Assembly: GCA_028714735.1 (NCBI GenBank)
Contig: JAQTLU010000001.1
Location: forward strand, 310,001-374,000
Source: Gallionellaceae bacterium
Lineage (GTDB): Bacteria; Pseudomonadota; Gammaproteobacteria; Burkholderiales; Thiobacillaceae
Direction: 5' to 3'
Length of the DNA stretch: 64,000 nt
The notes under the pieces were generated by a model that worked only from the letters and a program-made list of their open reading frames with translations, was not told the origin of the DNA and did not search any database. The translations under genes were made by a program, and so were the position numbers. Positions 56,933 to 64,000 of this stretch are shown here, in pieces; positions within the stretch are counted from its first letter, which is position 1; every line of letters begins with the position of its first letter.

Positions 56933-58135
56933 TCAGCCTCCGGTACCGGCAAATCGGGCGTGCATCTCGGCGGCCAGGTCTTCGGCCGCCTGGGCCGAAT
57001 CCGCCACCACCATGCCGGTGACCAGGCAATCGCCGTCGCTCGCCGCGGTCGCCTCATAGAGGCGGAACGGCACGAAGCGGCCGGCATCGGCATCGGGGGC
57101 GACGACTTCGAGGGCGGCCGCCAGCGAGCCCTTGATCTTGCCGTGCCAGGACAGGCTGACCCGGGCGCCGATCCGGGCCGTGGCCGGCGCGTGCAACAGC
57201 ACCAGGGGCGTGCTCGCAGCCAGGCGGAAATTGAGATCGAACACGCAGGGCCGGCCATCCGGCGTGATGCCGACATCGAAGCCGGCAATGCCGCGGTAGC
57301 CGAGCATCCGGCTACGTTCGGCGATGGCCAGGGCGATGGCCACCACCCGCTCCGGCGGCAGGTCATCGGGATCGATCAGGCTGCCCGACTGCAGGGCCGG
57401 CGCGCTGAACAACTGGGCCGCGGCGCCGAGATAGCGCACACCGTGATCAAGGACCGTCAGATTCAGGCACCAGCAGGTGCGCACCGGCACCGCCTCCTCG
57501 ACCAGCACGCCGGACAGTTCGCCCAGGCGCGGCGCCAGCCAGGCTATCGCCGCCTCGCGGCTGACCGCGTCCGGACAGTGGCGGACATCGGTTCCGCTGC
57601 CGGAGGCGCCGGCATGACAGGCCTTCACGAACACCACGCGATCCGGCAAGGCATCGGGCAAACGGTGCAGGTCCGCCGGTCTCAGGTAACGGTAGGCCGG
57701 ACGCCAGCAGTCATCCACCAGGTCCGCCAGGCTGGTCTTGTCGTTCAGCCAGCCATAGAGCGGCGGCGGCACCAGCAAACCGGGCTCCCGGTCGAGTTCG
57801 GCCAGAGGCGGATAGATATAGGCCAGGCGTTTGCCATGGCGCAGATGATCCCGTGCCGCGGCGATGAACTCGGCCTCGTCGGCATAGACATCCAGCCGGG
57901 CCGGCGGCTGGATGCCGCAACGGCGGAAGAACTCCAGCCCTTCCGGCGTGGCCGTCGCGCGGTGGCAGATCAGCGGCATGTCGCCCATCACCGCCATGGT
58001 GAACCCGGTCGCCGAATCCGGCCGGTACGGCTCGCCATAGACCCAGCGCATGTGGTCGAGCGAAGTGCGCGGCGCCAATACTGTCCCTGGCGGGAACAGC
58101 GCGTCCAGGCCGGCCGTCGGCCGGAGGGCCTTCAT
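56933..58135 (-). CDS. ATP-grasp ligase A of a two-gene module
   Basis: I recognise an ATP-grasp fold but no named enzyme in these 400 residues. Lys171 in VFVKACHAGASGSG matches the ATP-binding lysine and small-residue loop, VLVEEAVPV (E213, E214) the adenine strand, and GIAGFDVGITPDGRPCVFDLNFR (D287, D300, N302) the Mg-binding strand pair. The first 130 residues form a separate N-domain. Such enzymes join a carboxylate to an amine or thiol through an acyl phosphate. Coupled to ligase B by a 4-base overlap and inserted on the opposite strand in a glycan locus. Product unknown. Confidence 0.8.
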   Translation of the reverse strand: MKALRPTAGLDALFPPGTVLAPRTSLDHMRWVYGEPYRPDSATGFTMAVMGDMPLICHRATATPEGLEFFRRCGIQPPARLDVYADEAEFIAAARDHLRHGKRLAYIYPPLAELDREPGLLVPPPLYGWLNDKTSLADLVDDCWRPAYRYLRPADLHRLPDALPDRVVFVKACHAGASGSGTDVRHCPDAVSREAAIAWLAPRLGELSGVLVEEAVPVRTCWCLNLTVLDHGVRYLGAAAQLFSAPALQSGSLIDPDDLPPERVVAIALAIAERSRMLGYRGIAGFDVGITPDGRPCVFDLNFRLAASTPLVLLHAPATARIGARVSLSWHGKIKGSLAAALEVVAPDADAGRFVPFRLYEATAASDGDCLVTGMVVADSAQAAEDLAAEMHARFAGTGG

Positions 58136-58968
58136 CGGGCCGATTCCAGGTAGCCGTCCAGACCGGCCACCAGCCAGGTCAACCTGGACTGCCGGGAATG
58201 TTTGGCGGCGACCGTCGGGGTCTTGTTGACGTCGAGCAGGACGGCCTCGCCGTCCACCATGACATAGTCCAGCTTGCCGAAGTCGATGCCCAGGCGCGCC
58301 CTCTCGGCACGCAGGGAATCCGGCACGGCATCGAGATACTCGTAGCGTGTCATGTTGCTCACCTTGACCACCGGCTCGCGGCTGAACAAGCGAACGCTGT
58401 ATTCACGGTCACCGAAAAACAGCCACAGGCGCAGGACGAACTCATCGCCTTCAAGCTCGGGACAAAACCGTTCCACCACCAGGTCGTCGCGTCGCCATAC
58501 CCAGTCCGGCACCGCCGCCAGGCAATCGAGGACCGGGTATGTGCCCGGCGGCAGTTCGCGCAGCCAGCGCCAGGGCAACTTGCGCGCGATACGGCGGCGC
58601 AGGCGCTGACCATCCAGGCGGGACTGCCGGCGCATTTCCGGCTTGCCGAAGGCATTGGCATCGGTCTTGATGATCACCGCGCCGTCGTGGCTGCTGTCCG
58701 GGCCCAGCAGATTGGCGCTGATGTGGCGTTTCGAGATATCCAGGAGGCTGCCGTTCAGCAACGGCACCCCGGCCGGATTGGCCGGTACCAGCCCGGCCGG
58801 CACCCGGGTGCGGTCGATGTGGAGTATTCCGATATCGGCCTGCAGGACCGGCATGGCGCCGGCGCTGACACGATGGCCCTGTTGCCGCCAATATTCGGCC
58901 AGGCGGCTGACCATGTAATCCGGTCGCAGGACTTCCGACGGCATGGTCACAATATGGATATGGGGCAT
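58132..58968 (-). CDS. ATP-grasp ligase B of a two-gene module (RimK-like)
   Basis: The 278-residue protein (from MPHIHIVTMPSEVLRPDYMV) has a pre-ATP-grasp start and an ATP-grasp core: K101 (VIIKTDANAFGKPE), DLVVERFCPE (E166), DYVMVDGEAVLLDVNKTPTV (D234, D246, N248). It is unlike ligase A beyond the fold, so the two are not recent duplicates. The start is chosen from the strand-like IHIVTMP opening; an earlier start 16 codons upstream is possible. First gene of the pair, divergent from the GT2 genes across a 177-base gap. Confidence 0.78.
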   Translation of the reverse strand: MPHIHIVTMPSEVLRPDYMVSRLAEYWRQQGHRVSAGAMPVLQADIGILHIDRTRVPAGLVPANPAGVPLLNGSLLDISKRHISANLLGPDSSHDGAVIIKTDANAFGKPEMRRQSRLDGQRLRRRIARKLPWRWLRELPPGTYPVLDCLAAVPDWVWRRDDLVVERFCPELEGDEFVLRLWLFFGDREYSVRLFSREPVVKVSNMTRYEYLDAVPDSLRAERARLGIDFGKLDYVMVDGEAVLLDVNKTPTVAAKHSRQSRLTWLVAGLDGYLESAR

Positions 58969-58993
58969 GGAACAACATCCGGTACCTAGATCT

Positions 58994-59006
58994 ATCGTAA
59001 AACGAT
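58994..59006. repeat. Short palindrome in the ligase/GT2 divergent gap
   Basis: ATCGT-AAA-ACGAT is a perfect 5+5 inverted repeat about 26 bases before the start of ligase B; on the minus strand it is preceded by GATAAT (5 of 6 to a -10). It could be an operator over the transcription start of the ligase pair. Weak on its own. Confidence 0.35.
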
Positions 59007-59145
59007 TATCACGCATCGGCAGGCGACGCAGCCCGGCGGCGCCAAAGAATTTCCAGTACTGCGCGAATATTCCGCATCGCACACGTACAATTCCAGCCGT
59101 CAACACACGCTGTCCTCCGCCGTCAGCGCGCCAACGAGCCCATTC

Positions 59146-60078
59146 ATGAGCCTACGCCAGCCACACGTACTGATCGGCCTGTCCACCTTCCGGCGCAACC
59201 CCCTGCTCGACCGTTGCCTCGCCTCGTTGGCGACGCAGCAGCCCTGTCCCGGCTGGACGGCCTCCGTGCTGGTGGTCGACAACGACCACCAGGGCAGCGC
59301 CCGCGGCATGGTCGATGCCTGGCAGGCCCGGTTCAGCCTGCCGCTCAGCTACGAGATCGAGCCCGAGCGAGGCATCTCCATGGCCCGCAACCGGGCCATC
59401 GCCCACGCCCTCGAAACCGGCGCCGAGTACATCGCCATCCTGGACGACGACGAGACCGCCGACGAGGGCTGGCTGCGCCACCTGACGGAGGCGGTGCTGG
59501 CCACTGGAGCCCATGCCGTCACCGGCCCGGTGATCCAGGAACCGGTCGCCTGCGCAGGCTCCTGGTGGCAGCAGAAGCCCCTGCCGCAGCGCCCGGAACA
59601 CAGTCCCATGCCGGTCGTGTTCACCAACAACGTGATCTTCTCCACTGTCCTGGTCCGGGACTGGGGCCTGCGTTTCGATCCGCGCTTCGCCCTCACCGGC
59701 GGCAGCGACCGCGCCTTCTTCACCCAGGCTCGCGAGCTGGGGGCCGACTACCGCTGGAGCAACCAGGCGGTCGTGCGCGAGGAGGTGCCGACCGAACGGC
59801 AGCGACTGACCTGGCAACTGCGGCGCAGTTTCCGCAGCGCCGCGGCCGTGGTCATCTTCGAGCGCAGGCAATACGGCAATCTGGCCGCACTCCGTTTCCT
59901 GATCAAGGGGCCACTGCGCATCCTGGGCGGCATGCTTCGGCTGCCGCTGCTGCCGATCGCCCGCCTGGTCGGCATCCAGGCATGGAAACGCAGCACATTC
60001 AAGTCGTTCAGCGCCATCGCCTCCGGCCTGGGCATGCTGGCCGGCCTGGTCAACTTCAACATCAAAATGTATCGTTGA
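59146..60078 (+). CDS. GT2 glycosyltransferase, first of a tandem pair
   Basis: Inverting GT-A enzyme of 310 residues, starting MSLRQPHVLIGLSTFRRN. GT2 marks are VLVVDND (nucleotide-binding), ERGISMARNRAI, the metal-binding YIAILDDDETAD (DxD type) and FTNNVIFSTVLVRDWGLRFDP with the catalytic-base region GGSDRAFF. The C-terminus, after a hydrophobic stretch (RILGGMLRLPLLPIARLVG), ends SAIASGLGMLAGLVNFNIKMYR-type, nearly identical to its downstream neighbour. Sugar and acceptor unknown. Confidence 0.88.
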   Translation: MSLRQPHVLIGLSTFRRNPLLDRCLASLATQQPCPGWTASVLVVDNDHQGSARGMVDAWQARFSLPLSYEIEPERGISMARNRAIAHALETGAEYIAILDDDETADEGWLRHLTEAVLATGAHAVTGPVIQEPVACAGSWWQQKPLPQRPEHSPMPVVFTNNVIFSTVLVRDWGLRFDPRFALTGGSDRAFFTQARELGADYRWSNQAVVREEVPTERQRLTWQLRRSFRSAAAVVIFERRQYGNLAALRFLIKGPLRILGGMLRLPLLPIARLVGIQAWKRSTFKSFSAIASGLGMLAGLVNFNIKMYR

Positions 60079-60216
60079 CCGACCTGCCATGACAGATTCC
60101 GCCCGAACTGCCGGTAACCTCCTTCACGACTTCGAGACCCCTTCCCAAACCATGCGGCTGTCATGCCCATCAGGCACCTCGTTCAGGCCTGAGCCCGGAT
60201 GTTCGACATTAGCTCG

Positions 60217-61143
60217 ATGAGTACAGACACCCCTTTCGTGCTGGTCGGCGTCGCCACCTATCGGCGCAACCGCATGCTCGACCAGTGCCTGGCATCGCTC
60301 GCCGCACAACGGCCCCGGCCTGGCTGGCAGGGGGGCGTCCTGGTCGTCGACAACGACGGCGGCGCCCGCGACGTGGTCGGGTCCTGGACGGATCGGTTCG
60401 CTCTACCCCTGCGTTATGACCTGGAGGCCGAGCGCGGCATTTCCCAGGTCCGCAACCGGGTCATCGCCCATGCCTTGGACATCGACGCCGACTACATCGC
60501 CTTCATCGACGACGATGAAACCGCATCGGGAGACTGGCTATACCACCTCACCGAGGCCATCCAGGCTACCGGCGCCCATGCGGTCACCGGCCCCGTGCAG
60601 TCGCAACTGCAGGATTGCCCGCAGTCATGGCGTTTGGACAAGCCCGTGCCGAGCCTGGACGAATCGCAGCCATTGCCCATCCTGTACACCAACAACGTCA
60701 TCTTCTCCACCGTTCTGGTCAAGGAATGGGGCCTGCGCTTCGACCCGAACTACGCCCTGACCGGAGGCGAAGATCTCGATTTCTTCCTGCATGCCCGCTG
60801 TCTCGGCGCGCTGTTTCGCGCCAGCAACCGTGCGCTGGTGCACGAAACCGTGCCATGCGACCGGCAAACGCTGGCCTGGCAGCTGCGGCGGGTCTTCCGG
60901 ACCAGTGCATGCCAGGCGGAGATAGAATCGAAGTACCTCGGCCACAAGGTCTTGCTTAGGTATTTGGGGAAAGGCAGCTACCGGCTCGCCGGCGGACTGC
61001 TCCGCCTGCCTCTGCTGCCGTTCACCCGGCTGGGCGGCACCCGCAAGTGGCGGCGTGCGGCATTCAAGGTCCTCAGCGCCATCGCCTCCGGACTGGGCAT
61101 GCTGGCCGGATTGGTCAATTTCAACATCGAAATGTATCGTTGA
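60217..61143 (+). CDS. GT2 glycosyltransferase, second of a tandem pair
   Basis: A 308-residue paralogue of the preceding gene. Start MSTDTPFVLVGVATYRRN aligns residue for residue with the first copy, which decides against an ATG six codons upstream. It keeps VLVVDND, ERGISQVRNRVIAHAL, YIAFIDDDETASGDW, YTNNVIFSTVLVKEWGLRFDP and GGEDLDFF, and shares the C-terminal ASGLGMLAGLVNFNI segment. The copies differ around 140-160 and 225-260, where acceptor specificity often resides. Separated from copy one by 138 bases without an obvious gene. Confidence 0.88.
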   Translation: MSTDTPFVLVGVATYRRNRMLDQCLASLAAQRPRPGWQGGVLVVDNDGGARDVVGSWTDRFALPLRYDLEAERGISQVRNRVIAHALDIDADYIAFIDDDETASGDWLYHLTEAIQATGAHAVTGPVQSQLQDCPQSWRLDKPVPSLDESQPLPILYTNNVIFSTVLVKEWGLRFDPNYALTGGEDLDFFLHARCLGALFRASNRALVHETVPCDRQTLAWQLRRVFRTSACQAEIESKYLGHKVLLRYLGKGSYRLAGGLLRLPLLPFTRLGGTRKWRRAAFKVLSAIASGLGMLAGLVNFNIEMYR

Positions 61144-61279
61144 GCCTATGCCACCCTGCCCTGCGTACGCGGCATGCGATCGCCGCGGGACCGATGCCTG
61201 ACAGCCGCCCCTCATGTCCTTTGGGCCATAGCCCCCGGCCCCCGGCCGGGAACGGCCATCTGCGCGGGGGCGCCTGACC

Positions 61280-62335
61280 GTGCCTACCGTCCTGTGGTGG
61301 GCGCGCCCGGGCAACCCGTATTCCCGTAACAGGGTTCTGCGCCAGCTGCTGACCGAACTGGGCTGGACCATCATCGACTTCCAGCCCCGGCTGAGCATGA
61401 CCGGGGATTGGCAGGCCCGTATCCAGCGGGTGCCGAATGTCGATCTGGTCTGGGTGCCCTGCTTCCGCCAGCGCGACCTGACGGCGGCCTTGCGCTGGAG
61501 CCGCGCCAGAGGCATTCCCCTGCTCGCCGACCCGCTTATCAGCGCCTATGACAAGCAGGTGTTCGAACGCGCCAAGTACCCGCCCGGCAGTTTCCGCGCC
61601 CGCCGCCTGCAGGCCTGGGAAGGCCGACTGCTGGCCGCTGCCGATGCCGTTCTGGCCGACACGGCCGGACATGCCCGGTTCTTTCATGCCGAACTCGGGG
61701 TGGAGACGGCGCGTCTGCATGTCGTCCCGGTCGGCGCCGAAGAGGCGCTGTTCCGACCGGCCGCCACGCCCATGTCGCCGCACAGTCCGCTCGAAGTGCT
61801 GTTCTACGGCAGCTTCATCCAGTTGCAGGGGCCATTGACCATCATCGAGGCGGCTCGGCTGTACTCCGGCCCGCCCGTGGTGTGGCGCCTGGTCGGCGAC
61901 GGGCCGTTGCGGGCCGCCTGCATGGAGGCCGCGGCCGGGCTGGCCAGCGTCGTCTTCGAGGATTGGATCGACTATGAGGCATTGCCCAGCCGTATCCATC
62001 GGGCCGACCTCGTCCTGGGCATCTTCGGAACCACCGCCAAGGCCGCGCGGGTCATCCCCAACAAGGTATACCAGGCCATGGCCTGCGGACGTCCCCTGGT
62101 CACCCGTGCCGCGCCCGCCTATACCGGGGAATTGCTGGATGATCCCGGCAGCGGCATCCAGTGGGTGGATGGCGGCGATGCCGCGGACCTGGCCGCGGCC
62201 GTGGCGCGGCTGGCCCGCAGCCCGGAAACCTTGCCGGAAAGGGCACGGCAAACGCGCCTGGCCTACGAAAGGCATTTTTCCCTGGCGCACATCCGTTCGG
62301 CATTGGCGGCAGCACTCGCAGAGGTGGCACAATAG
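61280..62335 (+). CDS. GT-B glycosyltransferase (GT4-like)
   Basis: The 351-residue protein starts at a GTG (MPTVLWWARPGNPYSRNRVLRQ). C-domain marks are EVLFYGSFIQLQGPLTIIEAARL, WRLVGDGPLR, FEDWIDYEALPSRIHRADLVLGIFG and the VIPNKVYQAMACGRPLVTR segment used for donor binding. It is a retaining glycosyltransferase of the surface glycan pathway; the E-x7-E motif is replaced by the KVYQAMA type. It lies 136 bases after the GT2 pair and 5 bases before the next gene. Confidence 0.87.
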   Translation: MPTVLWWARPGNPYSRNRVLRQLLTELGWTIIDFQPRLSMTGDWQARIQRVPNVDLVWVPCFRQRDLTAALRWSRARGIPLLADPLISAYDKQVFERAKYPPGSFRARRLQAWEGRLLAAADAVLADTAGHARFFHAELGVETARLHVVPVGAEEALFRPAATPMSPHSPLEVLFYGSFIQLQGPLTIIEAARLYSGPPVVWRLVGDGPLRAACMEAAAGLASVVFEDWIDYEALPSRIHRADLVLGIFGTTAKAARVIPNKVYQAMACGRPLVTRAAPAYTGELLDDPGSGIQWVDGGDAADLAAAVARLARSPETLPERARQTRLAYERHFSLAHIRSALAAALAEVAQ

Positions 62336-62340
62336 CCGGC

Positions 62341-63153
62341 ATGGAACCGCTCTCCGCCTTCATCACCACCTACAACAACGCCAGCACCCTGCCCGCCTGC
62401 CTGGAAAGCGTGAAATGGGCGGACGAGATCGTGGTGCTCGATTCATTCAGCACCGATGCCACGGCCGAGATCGCCGCCCGCTATGGCTGCCGTTTCTTCC
62501 AGCACAGCTTCCTGGGCTACGGGCCGCAGAAGCAGATGGCCATGGAACACACCCGCCATCGCTGGGTGCTGCTGCTCGATGCCGACGAAATGCTGACGCC
62601 GGAACTGGCCGAGGAGATCCGCGCCCTCATGGCGACCGGCCCGGTTGCCGACGGCTATACCCTGCCCAGGCAGGAGCAGATGTTCTGGCGCATGGCCAGC
62701 ACCAGGACGCGCCTGAACCACTTCCTGCGCCTGTTCGACAAGACCCGCGGCCATGTCTCGGACATGCCCATCCATGCTGCGCCCAAGGTGGACGGCAAGG
62801 TGCTGCCCCTGAAGCACCCGTTCTACCACTTCGGCGAGACCAGCGTGCATGTGAAGGTCGACAAGATCAACGGCTACTCTTCCGGCCTGGTCGTCGACAA
62901 GCAGGCCAGGGGCAAGCGGGCCAACCCCTGGATCATGCTGGTCTACCCGCCGCTGTTCTTCATCCGCATCTATTTCTTCAAGCGCAACTTCCTGAACGGC
63001 TGGGCCGGCTTCATCGGCTCGGTGGTGATGGCGTTCTATGCCTTCCTCAAATACGCCAAGCTGTACGAGGCCGCCCAGTTCAAGCGCCATGGCGACCGCC
63101 TGATGCCGCCCGGCGCCCCGGTCATGCCGGGCCAGCCCAGGATCAAGGGCTGA
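62341..63153 (+). CDS. GT2 glycosyltransferase, WaaE/KdtX-like
   Basis: The 270-residue protein starts MEPLSAFITTYNNASTLPACLESV and has WADEIVVLDSFSTDATAEIA, QKQMAMEHTRHRWVLLLDADEML (DxD-type), and the long C-terminal region (INGYSSGLVVDKQARGKR; PLFFIRIYFFKRNFLNGWAGF) typical of lipopolysaccharide core beta-glucosyltransferases of the WaaE/KdtX type. It is membrane-associated through that hydrophobic C-terminal part. Convergent with the next gene, 9 bases apart. Confidence 0.88.
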   Translation: MEPLSAFITTYNNASTLPACLESVKWADEIVVLDSFSTDATAEIAARYGCRFFQHSFLGYGPQKQMAMEHTRHRWVLLLDADEMLTPELAEEIRALMATGPVADGYTLPRQEQMFWRMASTRTRLNHFLRLFDKTRGHVSDMPIHAAPKVDGKVLPLKHPFYHFGETSVHVKVDKINGYSSGLVVDKQARGKRANPWIMLVYPPLFFIRIYFFKRNFLNGWAGFIGSVVMAFYAFLKYAKLYEAAQFKRHGDRLMPPGAPVMPGQPRIKG

Positions 63154-63162
63154 GCCATAGCC

Positions 63163-64000
63163 TCAGCAGCGGTCGATGACGACCTCGCTGGGCACGGCAT
63201 TGGCGGGGCCGCCGAGCATCGCCGCGACCTCGGCGGCGACGAACTCGGGTGTCAGCACCGCCATGCAGACGTGGCGCTCGGCGTCCGGGCAGTGCTTGGC
63301 ATAGCAGTTCCGGCACGGCACTTGGGCCTGGAGGGCGTGCACCTTGCTGCCGATCGGCTTGACCCGGCCCGCCGGGGTGGGCCCGCACAGGATCAGCATG
63401 GGCCGGTCGGCGCTGGCGGCAATATGGGCGGTACCGGTATCGTTGCCGATGATCACCGCCGCGCCTGCGCAAACGGGCGCGATCTCCAGCAGATCCAGCC
63501 TGCCGTTCAGGTTGACCATGAATGCGCCGGCAGCGGCGATCGTTTGGCAGTCTTCGATCTCGTCGGGCCCGCCGATGACCACGACCTTGTCCAATCCCAT
63601 GGCCACCAGCCGGCGGCCAAGTTCGCCAAAGCGTGCCGTACCCCAGCGCTTGAGCCAGCCGGCGGCCTGTGAGCCGGGCAGCAGGACGGCATACCTGCCC
63701 GCCTGCAGGCCGGACTCCGCGATGACCTGCCTGGCCCGGGCCAGGTGCGCCTCGCCGGCATGCAGCACCGGCCGGTCAGTCCGTGCCGGCACGCCGAGCA
63801 GATCCAGCAGCGATCCCAGCTGCGTCATGGCCGGCGCCGCCTTGTCGCTCACCTCGGGCCGGGCCGTGTAGGGAAAACCGCCCCGGGTGCCGAACAGGTA
63901 ACGCGGCCCGCCCCCGATCAGGCGCAGCAGGATCAGCATCAGGCGGGTGCGGTCGGTGCCCTGCAGGTCGACGATCATGTCGTAATGGCCGGCGCGCACC
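63163..64000 (-). CDS. GT9 heptosyltransferase-like protein (partial, N-terminus beyond window)
   Basis: About 279 C-terminal residues of a GT9 enzyme are visible. Marks are YDMIVDLQGTDRTRLML, RYAVLLPGSQAAGWLKRWG, KVVVIGGPDE, the donor site AAVIIGNDTGTAHIAASADRPMLILCGP, and PIGSKVHALQAQVPCRNCYAKHC, a cysteine cluster often seen in WaaQ/RfaQ-type members. The frame continues past the right edge, so the start is not visible. Likely adds heptose to LPS core. Confidence 0.88.
   Translation of the reverse strand, partial: VRAGHYDMIVDLQGTDRTRLMLILLRLIGGGPRYLFGTRGGFPYTARPEVSDKAAPAMTQLGSLLDLLGVPARTDRPVLHAGEAHLARARQVIAESGLQAGRYAVLLPGSQAAGWLKRWGTARFGELGRRLVAMGLDKVVVIGGPDEIEDCQTIAAAGAFMVNLNGRLDLLEIAPVCAGAAVIIGNDTGTAHIAASADRPMLILCGPTPAGRVKPIGSKVHALQAQVPCRNCYAKHCPDAERHVCMAVLTPEFVAAEVAAMLGGPANAVPSEVVIDRC

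Overview
The window is a gene-dense, GC-rich stretch of a bacterial chromosome, most likely from a motile, microaerophilic or facultative betaproteobacterium of the Hydrogenophilales/Rhodocyclales type. This rests on gene families and neighbourhoods (cbb3 oxidase, membrane-bound NiFe hydrogenase, FlrBC-type flagellar control, rpsU-yqeY-dnaG-rpoD order), not on a database match. I see no insertion sequence, prophage, CRISPR array or rRNA operon. No gene-free gap exceeds about 270 bases.

Layout. 1-1247 (minus): the N-degron aminoacyl-transferases bpt (cut by the window edge) and aat. 1280-9574 (plus): a complete cbb3 oxidase locus in the order ccoI-ccoS-ccoN-ccoO-ccoQ-ccoP-ccoG-ccoH plus a 42-residue DUF3149 membrane peptide, with an Fnr/Anr-type palindrome before ccoN. 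9617-18336 (minus): flagellar block; in transcription order an unknown secreted protein, a FlrB/FlrC-type two-component pair, then fliE-F-G-H-I. 18341-23857 (plus): RNA helicase HrpA and a chemoreceptor with a predicted covalent haem c site and a sigma-28-like promoter. 23847-25207 (minus): a CDP-alcohol phosphatidyltransferase and a TatD nuclease.

25406-31605 (plus): uptake hydrogenase operon hybO-A-B-C, a strong intrinsic terminator, then the maturation protease hybD and a nucleoside deaminase. 31622-33864 (minus): GspA/GspB. 34131: a small cytochrome c. 34549-39164 (minus): the macromolecular synthesis operon rpsU-yqeY-dnaG-rpoD followed by a CAT-anticodon tRNA, with a well-formed promoter and terminator. 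39267-49351: mixed housekeeping and unknown genes (tsaD, DUF2202, plsY, folB, TauE-like, HDOD, xerD, ogt, rhodanese, a Rieske oxygenase, DUF3426). 49384-52585 (minus): aroQ-accB-accC-prmA.

52760-64000: a surface glycan or lipopolysaccharide locus with an ELM1-like protein, at least seven glycosyltransferases (two GT9 heptosyltransferase-like, a tandem GT2 duplication, two GT-B retaining types, one CgeB-like, one WaaE/KdtX-like) and, on the opposite strand, two overlapping genes for dissimilar ATP-grasp ligases. This paired ligase module is the least familiar part of the window. It might attach amino acids or make a small peptide or amide for the glycan, but that is inference.

Read together, the window suggests a swimming cell that oxidises hydrogen through a quinone-linked hydrogenase, respires at low oxygen with cbb3, and may steer by a haem-bearing chemoreceptor.
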